Below the pieces are notes generated by a model that was not told the origin of the DNA, ran no database searches, and saw nothing but the letters and a program-made list of their open reading frames with translations. This document shows, piece after piece, positions 51,050 through 58,298 of a DNA stretch of 64,000 bases; the stretch's first letter is position 1, and each line of letters begins with the position of its first letter. This stretch comes from JAFAMS01 sp049520515. Its GTDB lineage: Bacteria; Vulcanimicrobiota; Vulcanimicrobiia; Vulcanimicrobiales; Vulcanimicrobiaceae. The DNA is taken from positions 252,347 to 316,346 of the forward strand of contig JBEKPS010000002.1 of assembly GCA_049520515.1 (NCBI GenBank). The letters are read 5' to 3'. Position numbers and translations under genes: made by a program.

Positions 51050-51066
51050 CTTGCCCTAGGGGCAAG
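51050..51066. terminator. Palindromic hairpin after the racemase gene
   Basis: CTTGCCC (51050-51056) and GGGCAAG (51060-51066) pair perfectly around TAG. It lies 2 bases after the racemase stop. A second weak hairpin with a T-run follows toward 51010. Confidence 0.5.
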
Positions 51067-51068
51067 CT

Positions 51069-51731
51069 CTAAACTGCTTGGCGGAGAGCGGCGCGTGCCA
51101 GCAGCCGGGTCGTATCGAGGACGGGTAACGGCGAATTTCCCTTGTCGATCACGAGCGAAAGCTCGGTGCAGCCGAGGACGACGCTGTCGCAGCCGTCATC
51201 GCGCAGGTGGTTGATGACATTTTGCAGCGACGCGACCGACTCAGGCTTGAACACCCCGTGAACGAGCTCGTCCATAATGATCCGGTTCAGTTCGTCGCGA
51301 TCGGCCAGGCTGGGGCGCACGTAGTCATTCGGATAGACCGTGCTGTTTACGAGCCAGCGCGTCCCGGTCAACCCCGGTCGTACGAACCCTCGCTGCGCTG
51401 CGTCGTCGGTCACTGCGTCGGCGATGTGGAGCCACGGTAGCGGCGACTCGGCCTCAATATAAGGAAGAGCCTGATGAATCGTGTTGTCGGGGCAAATCAA
51501 GAAATCGGCCCCGGCGCGCTCGAGCACTTTGGCGGACGCGAGCATCAGCGCACCGACGCCGGCCCAATCGTCGTGCTCCAAGAACCGGACGTATTCGGCC
51601 AGCGACGGCGTGTGCATCGAGATCTCGGGATGCGCATAACCGCCGAGCAAGCGCGCACCCTCGGTGCAAACCGTGCGATAACACAGCGCCGCCCCTTCGG
51701 CCGAGCAGGCGACGATCCCGATATGCTTCAG
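51069..51731 (-). CDS. Aspartate/glutamate racemase family protein
   Basis: The 220-residue product has IGIVACSAEGAALCYRTV with the first active-site region, FLICPDNTIHQ (the usual Cys reads C-P-D-N) and DSVVLGCTELSLVI with the second Cys, all typical of Asp/Glu racemases. The start appears to be CTG 51731, which overlaps the AIM24 stop (CTGA) and gives (M)KHIGIVA. Any earlier start would add over 40 Arg-rich residues inside AIM24. It probably supplies D-amino acids or acts in a pathway not evident here. Confidence 0.88.
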   Translation of the reverse strand: MKHIGIVACSAEGAALCYRTVCTEGARLLGGYAHPEISMHTPSLAEYVRFLEHDDWAGVGALMLASAKVLERAGADFLICPDNTIHQALPYIEAESPLPWLHIADAVTDDAAQRGFVRPGLTGTRWLVNSTVYPNDYVRPSLADRDELNRIIMDELVHGVFKPESVASLQNVINHLRDDGCDSVVLGCTELSLVIDKGNSPLPVLDTTRLLARAALRQAV

Positions 51732-52495
51732 CGGCCGAAAAAGTCGCGGAGAACGCTGCCGGCGATGCCGCCGGCGATCCCGCTCTGAATCGTGCCTGAC
51801 GGTGAGGATTCTCCACCGAGATACGGTGCGAGCGCGTGCGCGAGATTCGGGAGCGTCAGCGACTGAAGCCAAACTTTTCCCGGCCCGGTAAGCCGCGCGA
51901 CGAACAATCCGTCGCCGCCGAAGAAGATGTTGCGAATGCCGGGCAAGAGCGTCACGTCAAAGCTCACGCTCTCTTCGAACATCCCGACGTGCCCGGGATG
52001 CACTTGCAGCGTTTCACCGGGCGCAAGATCGTATGTGACGATTGCGCCGCCCAGCTCGATCCACGCGGTACACGAGCCGCCGAGGCGTTGTAAGACAAAT
52101 CCGTTTCCACCGAAGATTCCGGCGCCGAGCGAACGTTGAAAACCCATCGTGAGCTCGAGTCCGCTCGTTGCGCACAAGAATCCGTGACGATGGATCATGT
52201 AGCCGCGACCCGGTTGCACTTGCATCTCGATGATGTGTCCCGGAACTTTCGCCGCGAACGCGATCAAGCCGGGGCCGCCTTGCGCGCTATATTCCGTCAT
52301 AAACAGCCCACCGCCGGAGAGCGCGCGTCCGAGCACGCCGAACAATCCTTTTGCGCCCGCAGTCATCGGCGTCGTGTTCAAGACAACGTTTTGCGTCATC
52401 CAAGAAAACTCGCCGGGCTCCGCGATGATCATGTCGCCGAGTTCGAGTCCAATCTCAAGAACCGGAAGCGTATCACCCGTAATCTTCGACTTCAT
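51728..52495 (-). CDS. AIM24/TIGR00266-family protein
   Basis: A 255-residue all-beta protein: LELGDMIIAEPGEFSWMTQN, LGRALSGGGLFMTEYSAQG, then CTAWIELGGAIVTYDLAPGETLQVHPGHV and IRNIFFGGDGLFVARLTGPG, matching AIM24 family repeats. It ends in a Gly/Ala-rich tail (IAGGIAGSVLRD). Function unknown in bacteria. ATG 52495, upstream of the racemase with a 4-base overlap. Confidence 0.9.
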   Translation of the reverse strand: MKSKITGDTLPVLEIGLELGDMIIAEPGEFSWMTQNVVLNTTPMTAGAKGLFGVLGRALSGGGLFMTEYSAQGGPGLIAFAAKVPGHIIEMQVQPGRGYMIHRHGFLCATSGLELTMGFQRSLGAGIFGGNGFVLQRLGGSCTAWIELGGAIVTYDLAPGETLQVHPGHVGMFEESVSFDVTLLPGIRNIFFGGDGLFVARLTGPGKVWLQSLTLPNLAHALAPYLGGESSPSGTIQSGIAGGIAGSVLRDFFGR

Positions 52496-52510
52496 GCGGG
52501 CGGTGATTCA

Positions 52511-53143
52511 ATGGGTTGGACGAATATCCGCTCCGTGCACGCTCGTTTTCGCACGAGCGGTCGTCGCGCCGGCCAACGCTTCGACGCCGAACATCACGTC
52601 ACTACCGAAGCGCTGATTTTCCTGAACGCGCTCGATCCCGAAGCGATCGGACCAAACCTCGAATTTGCGACGCACTACGAGCCAACACCCATTCGCGAAG
52701 CCGAAGCGTTACTCGATGCGATTCCTCAACCGCTCGAATCGACGACGTTCGTCGATCTCGGATCGGGAATGGGGCGCGTCCTCTTGCTCGCCGCGCAGCG
52801 CCCGTTCAAGATGGTCGCGGGGGTCGAGATCTCGCCGACACTGCACGAGGTTGCGCGCGAAAACGTTGCGCACTTCGACCAAAATGCGCTGCAATGCCGC
52901 GATATTCGCCTCGTTCGCGGGGACGCTGCGGAATATAAGTTTCCACGCAGCACGCTCGCCGTCTATCTCTACAATCCGTTTCGCGCAAATATCTTAACCA
53001 GCGTGCTCGAACGTTTGCTTGCGCAACCGCGCGAGGTCACGCTGCTCTATCACACGCCTGTCGAACGCGAGGCGATCGAAGCGACCGGTGCGTTCGAGCT
53101 CGTTTCCGAGCTCAGTTATGCGGCAGTCTTCAGAAGAGTTTAG
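52511..53143 (+). CDS. SAM-dependent methyltransferase
   Basis: A class I methyltransferase of 210 residues. Motif I is VDLGSGMGRVLLLAAQ near residue 80, followed by VAGVEISPTLHEVA and the acidic DIRLVRGDAAEY; VYLYNPFR stands at the motif IV place (often D/NPPF or PFxx). A N-terminal helical part includes HHVTTEALIFLNALDPE. Target unknown; the pattern resembles histone-lysine-like Dot1-related or DUF-type methyltransferases. It ends on the shared TTAG. Confidence 0.85.
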   Translation: MGWTNIRSVHARFRTSGRRAGQRFDAEHHVTTEALIFLNALDPEAIGPNLEFATHYEPTPIREAEALLDAIPQPLESTTFVDLGSGMGRVLLLAAQRPFKMVAGVEISPTLHEVARENVAHFDQNALQCRDIRLVRGDAAEYKFPRSTLAVYLYNPFRANILTSVLERLLAQPREVTLLYHTPVEREAIEATGAFELVSELSYAAVFRRV

Positions 53144-53529
53144 GTTCGGGCGGGCACCGGCGTTACCAACAGTAAGTTGCTCGGGACGAGCACGTCGATT
53201 TCGCTCACGTCAAGCGTTCCGTTGCCGCGCGCGAAGCCAACGGCGAGAACGCGCATTCCGGCCGACAGCGCCTGCGGGCTCGGGTCGACGAGCAAGTAAC
53301 CGCGTGGATGAAACGCGAGCTGCACGCTCTGGCCGCTCGGCGTTTGGAGCACGGCGCCGGCGCCGCCGACGGACGTCAGCGTGCCTTCAATGGCCGTGTC
53401 GGGGTAGACCATCGAGGCGACGGCCGGTGCCGTCGCGGGCGGCATTTGGGCGATGGCACGATTGCCGGAGAGGCCGAGCGCCCCGGCGAGCAGTGCGCAG
53501 GCGAAGATTGAGACGAAGAGCAGACGCAT
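53140..53529 (-). CDS. Small exported protein, DUF5666-like, unknown
   Basis: Signal peptide at residues 1-27 (LLFVSIFACALLAGALGLSG). The mature part is a short beta-rich domain: AIEGTLTSVGGAGAVLQTPSG, LAFHPRGYLLVDP, GMRVLAVGFARGNGTLDVSEI. The pattern of a short secreted OB-like or DUF5666-like domain is plausible but not certain. A Shine-Dalgarno (GGGAAAGGA) precedes the ATG. Confidence 0.65.
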   Translation of the reverse strand: MRLLFVSIFACALLAGALGLSGNRAIAQMPPATAPAVASMVYPDTAIEGTLTSVGGAGAVLQTPSGQSVQLAFHPRGYLLVDPSPQALSAGMRVLAVGFARGNGTLDVSEIDVLVPSNLLLVTPVPART

Positions 53530-53637
53530 GTGGGATCCTTTCCCACCAAGCGCCCAGCGGAAAACTCTCCAAGGGAGTCTAAGTCTTGGCTGCGGGTTTT
53601 TGCTTATGAGAGTAGGTCGTTTGTGCTTTCAAACTTG

Positions 53638-54294
53638 ATGGGGATGTTCGGGGGAAAAGACCCGAATCGTCGCGAGCACGAGCGCGTCAAGAAAGGGTAC
53701 AAAGCTGCCTACAGCCTCGATGGCGAGACGTGGCGGCCGGCGATCGGCGTCGATCTGAGCGATGAGGGCATGTGCATCCTCACGCAAGAGGAGACCGGCG
53801 ACCAGCAATTTAGCGTGCGCGCCACTCTCGACACTCGCGTCGTCAACACGCGCTGCGTTCCGGTTTGGCACAACAGGGTCAATCACAACGGTAAGGCTGT
53901 CGAATGTTACGGATTGAAGTTCGTCGGCATCGGTGCAGATGATTGGGACGCCGTCGTGCGCTTCATCTCCGGCGAAAAAGTCGAGGTGAAGAACAAAGCA
54001 CAAGAAGAGCTGGAGGCCGTCAAAGTAAAGACGGACGACGTCGCGCGGATGCTACCGCAGGCGTTTCAGCACAAGCTTTTCGCCGAGCTCGTCAAGCGTC
54101 ATCGCCTCGCGCCGCTCGAAGACAAGCCTCACCCGCTAGTTCAGTTCGAATACGGCGGCGTCGCGCCGTGGCGCGGGAAGAACATGCATCGCCTTACCAT
54201 ACATTCGAAAATTACTGAGGGAAAGAAAGAAGAGCGTTTCTCGACGCGCTTCATGTTCGACGACAGCGGAAAAGAAATAATCGTTCTGAACTAG
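53638..54294 (+). CDS. PilZ-domain protein with the same C-terminal domain (copy 2)
   Basis: A 218-residue paralogue of the protein at 45321. PilZ motifs: RREHERVKKGYKAAYSLDG and GVDLSDEGMC. The shared C-terminal domain reads LPQAFQHKLFAELVKRHRL, VQFEYGGVAP, MHRLTIHSK, RFSTRFMFDD and ends IIVLN. A linker of charged residues (KVEVKNKAQEELEAVKVKTD) joins the two. Start is ATG 53638 or ATG 53644. The lipoprotein on the other strand shares its stop. Confidence 0.86.
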   Translation: MGMFGGKDPNRREHERVKKGYKAAYSLDGETWRPAIGVDLSDEGMCILTQEETGDQQFSVRATLDTRVVNTRCVPVWHNRVNHNGKAVECYGLKFVGIGADDWDAVVRFISGEKVEVKNKAQEELEAVKVKTDDVARMLPQAFQHKLFAELVKRHRLAPLEDKPHPLVQFEYGGVAPWRGKNMHRLTIHSKITEGKKEERFSTRFMFDDSGKEIIVLN

Positions 54295-54716
54295 TTCGTT
54301 ATCGTCACGGGCACGAAGAGCGTCACTCCGCCCTGGCCGCCGAACGAAAAGATGCATTGTCCGCTTACGAGCGGCTGAACTTCGATGGTCGTCGCGTTCC
54401 CGTTCGACGACGTGTTGTAAATGCTCGCGTTACCGTTCGTGACGCACGTCGATTGCGCGTTGACGACGGTTGGTGCGGTGCTCGCGCCCGGTTGTGAGAC
54501 CGTGACGCTCGGATAGGACGTCCCGCCGGGCGGATACGATGACTTGCTGATTGTCAGCGCGCTCGGACTGGCTTGCATCGGGGGCGCAGCCGAAGACGGT
54601 GTAGGTGTCGGCGACGCAATCGAGCTGCCGATCGGCGGAACCTCGGAGCTCGGGACGCACGAGCTTAGCAGTAAAGCGAGTGCTGAAGCGAGGACGAAGC
54701 TGGCGGACCTGCGCAT
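54291..54716 (-). CDS. Lipoprotein, Ser/Thr/Pro-rich
   Basis: The 141 residues start MRRSASFVLASALALLLSSC with a lipobox (LLSSC), so Cys is lipidated after signal peptidase II. A Ser/Pro-rich linker (SSEVPPIGSSIASPTPTPSS) leads to a beta-rich domain (ALTISKSSYPPGGTSY, PTVVNAQSTCVTNGNA, GQCIFSFGGQGG). ATG 54716 gives the proper signal; a TTG 12 bases upstream is possible. Function unknown. Confidence 0.75.
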   Translation of the reverse strand: MRRSASFVLASALALLLSSCVPSSEVPPIGSSIASPTPTPSSAAPPMQASPSALTISKSSYPPGGTSYPSVTVSQPGASTAPTVVNAQSTCVTNGNASIYNTSSNGNATTIEVQPLVSGQCIFSFGGQGGVTLFVPVTITN

Positions 54717-54739
54717 GGCTGTCTCCAATACTACCCGGC

Positions 54740-55546
54740 GTGCGCGAAATCAACCGTTTGACGCCGACACGCTACGGCCGCTTCCTGTACAATCCGAACG
54801 ACGTTTACATTGGTAGAGCGCTCGAGGCCTATGGCGAGGCGCACGAACTCGAGCTCGAGCTGCTTCGGCAACTCTGCGCACCGGGGCACACCGTCTTCGA
54901 TCTCGGCGCGAATATCGGCGATCATACGATCCCGCTTGCCCGGCATGTCGGCGCAGACGGTTTTGTCTACGCGTTCGAGCCGCAACGCCTGATCTTCCAA
55001 ATGCTGTGCGCAAACGTTGCGCTCAACGATTTGCCGAACGTCGACTGTGTGCACGCCGCGGTCGGTGCGACGCACGGCACCGTGTTGATTCCGGAAATCG
55101 ATTATTCGGTCGAAGCAAACTACGGCGGGATCGAAGTCTCCGACTTCAACGAAGGCCGCCCGGTCGAGCGCCTCATCCTCGATGATTATCTCGATGCAAA
55201 GGGCGCGGATCTCGTGAAAATCGACGTTGAGGGAATGGAAGCCGACGTGCTCGAGGGAGGGCGCAAATTCATCGCACGCTTCCGTCCGGTAATGTACGTC
55301 GAGAACGATCGTATCGATCGTTCGCAAGAGCTGATCGAGCTACTCTACGAGCTTGGTTATCGCGCGTTTTGGCACATTGCGCCGCTCTACAATGCCGCAA
55401 ACTTTAAGCAGAATGCCGAGAACTTGTATCCGAACGTCGTCACAACGAACATGCTGTGTGTCCCGAAGGAAACGCCGTTTGAAACGCAAGGCCCGAGCTT
55501 CAGCGAAGTGCTCGATCCGAGCGAGCACCCGTTCAAACCCGGCTAG
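54740..55546 (+). CDS. FkbM-family methyltransferase
   Basis: A SAM methyltransferase of 268 residues with motif I VFDLGANIGDHTIPLARHV, VYAFEPQRLIFQML and the family signature DLVKIDVEGMEADVLEGG. Proteins of this family methylate O-antigens, polysaccharides or secondary metabolites. The start is GTG 54740, since conserved NRLTPTRYGRFLYNPND follows. It stands divergent from the lipoprotein gene. Confidence 0.9.
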   Translation: MREINRLTPTRYGRFLYNPNDVYIGRALEAYGEAHELELELLRQLCAPGHTVFDLGANIGDHTIPLARHVGADGFVYAFEPQRLIFQMLCANVALNDLPNVDCVHAAVGATHGTVLIPEIDYSVEANYGGIEVSDFNEGRPVERLILDDYLDAKGADLVKIDVEGMEADVLEGGRKFIARFRPVMYVENDRIDRSQELIELLYELGYRAFWHIAPLYNAANFKQNAENLYPNVVTTNMLCVPKETPFETQGPSFSEVLDPSEHPFKPG

Positions 55547-55974
55547 CGAATTTTATTGACGATGCGCGAGGCGAACCATTGGTGAAGTGCTTCGACCATT
55601 ACCGGGTCGCTCGTCATGTAGCGGATCCGCGAACCGTTGGGAAGATCCTCACAATGAACGTGCAGCCTCCCCCACTGACGCCGCATCTCGCGTAAACCTG
55701 GAACGAGGTCGCCGTGCGGATTAGTGGGATCGACGAAGTTTCCGTGCTGGAAGGCAACCGTCCGCCGCCGCGCCTCATTGCGAAGCTTTCTCACTGCCGT
55801 CGAATCTGGGACGACAACGACGTCGTATTCGACGCCGCCGCTCGGCAGTGCGATAAATGTCTCGCGAACGATTCCGCTCGTGAAACTGGCGTGCTCGGCC
55901 GCAGCCGCTGTAAGCAGCGGCATGAAGAGCAATGGAGCCAGCGCCGCAACTGCGGCAAGCGTCGTTTTCCTCAC
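55543..55974 (-). CDS. Exported protein, unknown
   Basis: Signal peptide at residues 1-25 (LAAVAALAPLLFMPLLTAAA). The 118-residue mature part has GGVEYDVVVVPDSTAVRKLRNEA and HVHCEDLPNGSRIRYMTSDPVMVEALHQWF; it recalls short domains with a C-terminal helical pair. No family is recognised. GTG 55974 begins directly before the signal peptide. Confidence 0.6.
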   Translation of the reverse strand: MRKTTLAAVAALAPLLFMPLLTAAAAEHASFTSGIVRETFIALPSGGVEYDVVVVPDSTAVRKLRNEARRRTVAFQHGNFVDPTNPHGDLVPGLREMRRQWGRLHVHCEDLPNGSRIRYMTSDPVMVEALHQWFASRIVNKIR

Positions 55975-56046
55975 GCGTCTGATCGATCGTATCTACATTA
56001 GTTAAAAACGCGTTTCCTGGGTAATTCTCAGGTCGAAAGGAAGCGG

Positions 56047-57366
56047 GTGAATGCGTGCCGGAACTCGGGCGCCTGGATGTTCAGAGGATTGGCTGAGCAC
56101 AAAAAACTCCGTGCACTCGGCCTAACGTTTATCGCGGCGCTTGTCGCGGGCCTCGCACTCACGACAGCGATTCTGCGAATCGATGAACGTGAACGTGCAG
56201 AGCTTGTCGCGCGCTTCGTGCATCAAGCTGCGACGTTGGCTGTGCCTGCGCCGCAATCGCTGTTCAACAAGGATCAACTCTCGGTGCTCTTGCTCGGCAT
56301 CGATTACGATTATACGGACCGCGATATGCCGTCATCGGCGCACTCACGCAGCGACACGATCATGGTTGCTGCGCTCGATCTGAAGTCGTCGCAGATTCAT
56401 CTCGTCTCGATCCCCCGCGACATGGAAGCGACGTTCGACGGTCACGAAAACAAAATCAACGCCGCATATTCAAACGGCGGCATCACCGAAGCCGACAACG
56501 TGATCGGCTCGTGGCTTGGGTTGCCGAAAGTGGCGCCAACGCACTATTTCGACCGCTATATGATCTTGCGCATTGCCGCCACCAAGGACTTGGTCAATGC
56601 GATCGGCGGCGTTGACGTCGTCCCCGACGAGACAATGAACTACGACGACAGCTGGGGCCACCTGCACATCCACTTTACGGGCGGCAAAGTCACTCACATG
56701 GACGGAGAGCAGGCGGTCTCGTACATGCGCTTCCGTCACGATGCGTGCAGCGATCCATGCCGCATCAAGCGTCAGCAGCAAGTCATCCGTCTCGTGCTTT
56801 CCAAGCTCGAGAAGGACAAGCTCAACGACCTCTTCCATCTTCGCGATTTGGTTGACGTGACGCGCCGTGATGTCGTCACGAACTTCAAGACGCAAGAGCT
56901 GCTCAGTCTCGCAAACTCCTTCGCGAGCTTCAATCTCGCCAATCTCAAGACGACGCAGATTCCGTTCAAGGGCGACTATGCCACAGGCTACGCCGGGGAC
57001 ATGCTCGTTCCGGACGAGCCTGCGAAGGCCAAGATCGTCGCCAGCCTCTTCGAGCCGCAGTTCGATCTGAGCAAGGTGCGCGTACGCGTCGAGAACGGCA
57101 GCAGCGTCCCGGGCCTGGCCAGAAGCCTCGCAGCCGCACTCCGCAAGGAAGGCTTCGTGATCGCAGACGTCAGCAAGGCCGACAGGCCGTCATACGTGAC
57201 GACCGTGATCCGCCTGGCGCCGACGGCTCCTCCGGGGATCGACGGGGTCCTCCGGCGCGACATGAACCTGGCCAGCACCGAGGTCCTTGCCGACGTCGCC
57301 GCCGCCCAACACGACGTCACGATCATCATCGGTCAGGACTACGCCTCAACCGCTCCCAGACAGTGA
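56047..57366 (+). CDS. LytR-CpsA-Psr (LCP) family envelope transferase with LytR_C domain
   Basis: LCP enzymes transfer undecaprenyl-linked glycopolymers to peptidoglycan. In 439 residues: an N-terminal signal anchor (LRALGLTFIAALVAGLALTTA), the LCP core with LLLGIDYDYTDRDMPSSAHSRSDTIMVAALDL, catalytic Arg motif SIPRDMEATF, MRFRHDACSDPCRIKRQQQV, and a C-terminal LytR_C domain (VRVRVENGSSVPGLARSLAAALRKEGFVI). AAAGGA precedes GTG 56047; ATG 56077 is an alternative. Envelope-polymer attachment is likely but the polymer is unknown. Confidence 0.93.
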   Translation: MNACRNSGAWMFRGLAEHKKLRALGLTFIAALVAGLALTTAILRIDERERAELVARFVHQAATLAVPAPQSLFNKDQLSVLLLGIDYDYTDRDMPSSAHSRSDTIMVAALDLKSSQIHLVSIPRDMEATFDGHENKINAAYSNGGITEADNVIGSWLGLPKVAPTHYFDRYMILRIAATKDLVNAIGGVDVVPDETMNYDDSWGHLHIHFTGGKVTHMDGEQAVSYMRFRHDACSDPCRIKRQQQVIRLVLSKLEKDKLNDLFHLRDLVDVTRRDVVTNFKTQELLSLANSFASFNLANLKTTQIPFKGDYATGYAGDMLVPDEPAKAKIVASLFEPQFDLSKVRVRVENGSSVPGLARSLAAALRKEGFVIADVSKADRPSYVTTVIRLAPTAPPGIDGVLRRDMNLASTEVLADVAAAQHDVTIIIGQDYASTAPRQ

Positions 57367-57426
57367 CCCTCCGCACGCCTCGGGATGCGGGAGGCCGTGC
57401 CGGCTCCACGAACGTCGAGAGTCATT

Positions 57427-57579
57427 ATGGATATCAGCTCGATCAGCTCCATCGCCGCCAACGGAACGTCGTCAGTCGCACTTCCGGTACTTAAAGGCGC
57501 TGAGAATCTGCAAGCTGTTCAGGCCGACATCCTGATGAAGTCGCTCGGCGTCGGCAACAATGTCGACGCTTTAGCCTAA
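57427..57579 (+). CDS. YjfB-like putative motility protein (50 aa)
   Basis: The product starts MDISSISSIAAN and has VALPVLKGAENLQAVQADIL, close to the short YjfB family pattern (MDI...VLKKALDxQ). Relatives are linked to motility genes by annotation only. ATG 57427 with GAGAG upstream. It ends on the CTAA shared with the deacetylase gene and lies 60 bases after the LCP gene. Confidence 0.65.
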   Translation: MDISSISSIAANGTSSVALPVLKGAENLQAVQADILMKSLGVGNNVDALA

Positions 57580-58298
57580 CCCAGAGCGAGCGCCGCGAAT
57601 CCATCGACCGTCATGTCGCGCGTAATGCGTAGACGTGGCATTTCGTATGGAGCGCGAACGTTCTGCGCGCGGCCGACGATCTCGGTCCATGCAGAATGGA
57701 TTCCGATTTCGCGCATGACGTCGAGCGTGGTTGCGTTGTACGCACCGCTCGCATACGCGTAGCTTACGGGACGAACGCCCAGAAAACGCTCGAGACGCGC
57801 GACGCAATCGCCGGCTTCCTCGAGCTGACCGCTGCGCGAGAGCGTCGTGAGATCGAGATGATGCATCCCGTGCGCGCCGATCTCATTGCCGGCTGCGCGC
57901 ATCGCGCGCATCTCGCGCCAGCTCAGATGATTGCGATGCTCGATCGTCCCGGCGTTGACGAAGAAGGTCGCGCGCGCGCCGTAGACCGCCAAGAGCGGCG
58001 CGATGACGGTTGCGGTGTCTTCGTAACCGTCATCGAACGTGAGCACGACCGCACGCTGCGGATGCTCGCCGCGTGAGAGCGCGTCGACTAGCTCGCCCGC
58101 GGTGAGCGTCGTGATCTTGTTGCTCGCGAGATATCTCAGTTGTGATTCAAACGATGCAGTCGGAAGTGTGAGCGCGAGTGCGAGCTGACTGCTTGGAATC
58201 GTATTGTTGACATGGTGATACATGAAAACCGGCACACCGCGAAAGGGCGCGGAGAATAGCGTCGAGGCAATTGCTGCGATGGCCTCGACGCGTTTCAC
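57576..58298 (-). CDS. Polysaccharide deacetylase (NodB homology)
   Basis: A CE4-type deacetylase of 240 residues: VFMYHHVNN, RAVVLTFDDGYEDT with the catalytic Asp pair, IGAHGMHHLDLTTL with the HxxxH metal pair and a late SYAYASGAYN. It starts on GTG 58298, overlapping the stop of the phosphodiester glycosidase gene (GTGA). Likely exported or membrane-bound for envelope or exopolysaccharide trimming; a short hydrophobic N-terminus is present. Confidence 0.9.
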   Translation of the reverse strand: MKRVEAIAAIASTLFSAPFRGVPVFMYHHVNNTIPSSQLALALTLPTASFESQLRYLASNKITTLTAGELVDALSRGEHPQRAVVLTFDDGYEDTATVIAPLLAVYGARATFFVNAGTIEHRNHLSWREMRAMRAAGNEIGAHGMHHLDLTTLSRSGQLEEAGDCVARLERFLGVRPVSYAYASGAYNATTLDVMREIGIHSAWTEIVGRAQNVRAPYEMPRLRITRDMTVDGFAALALG

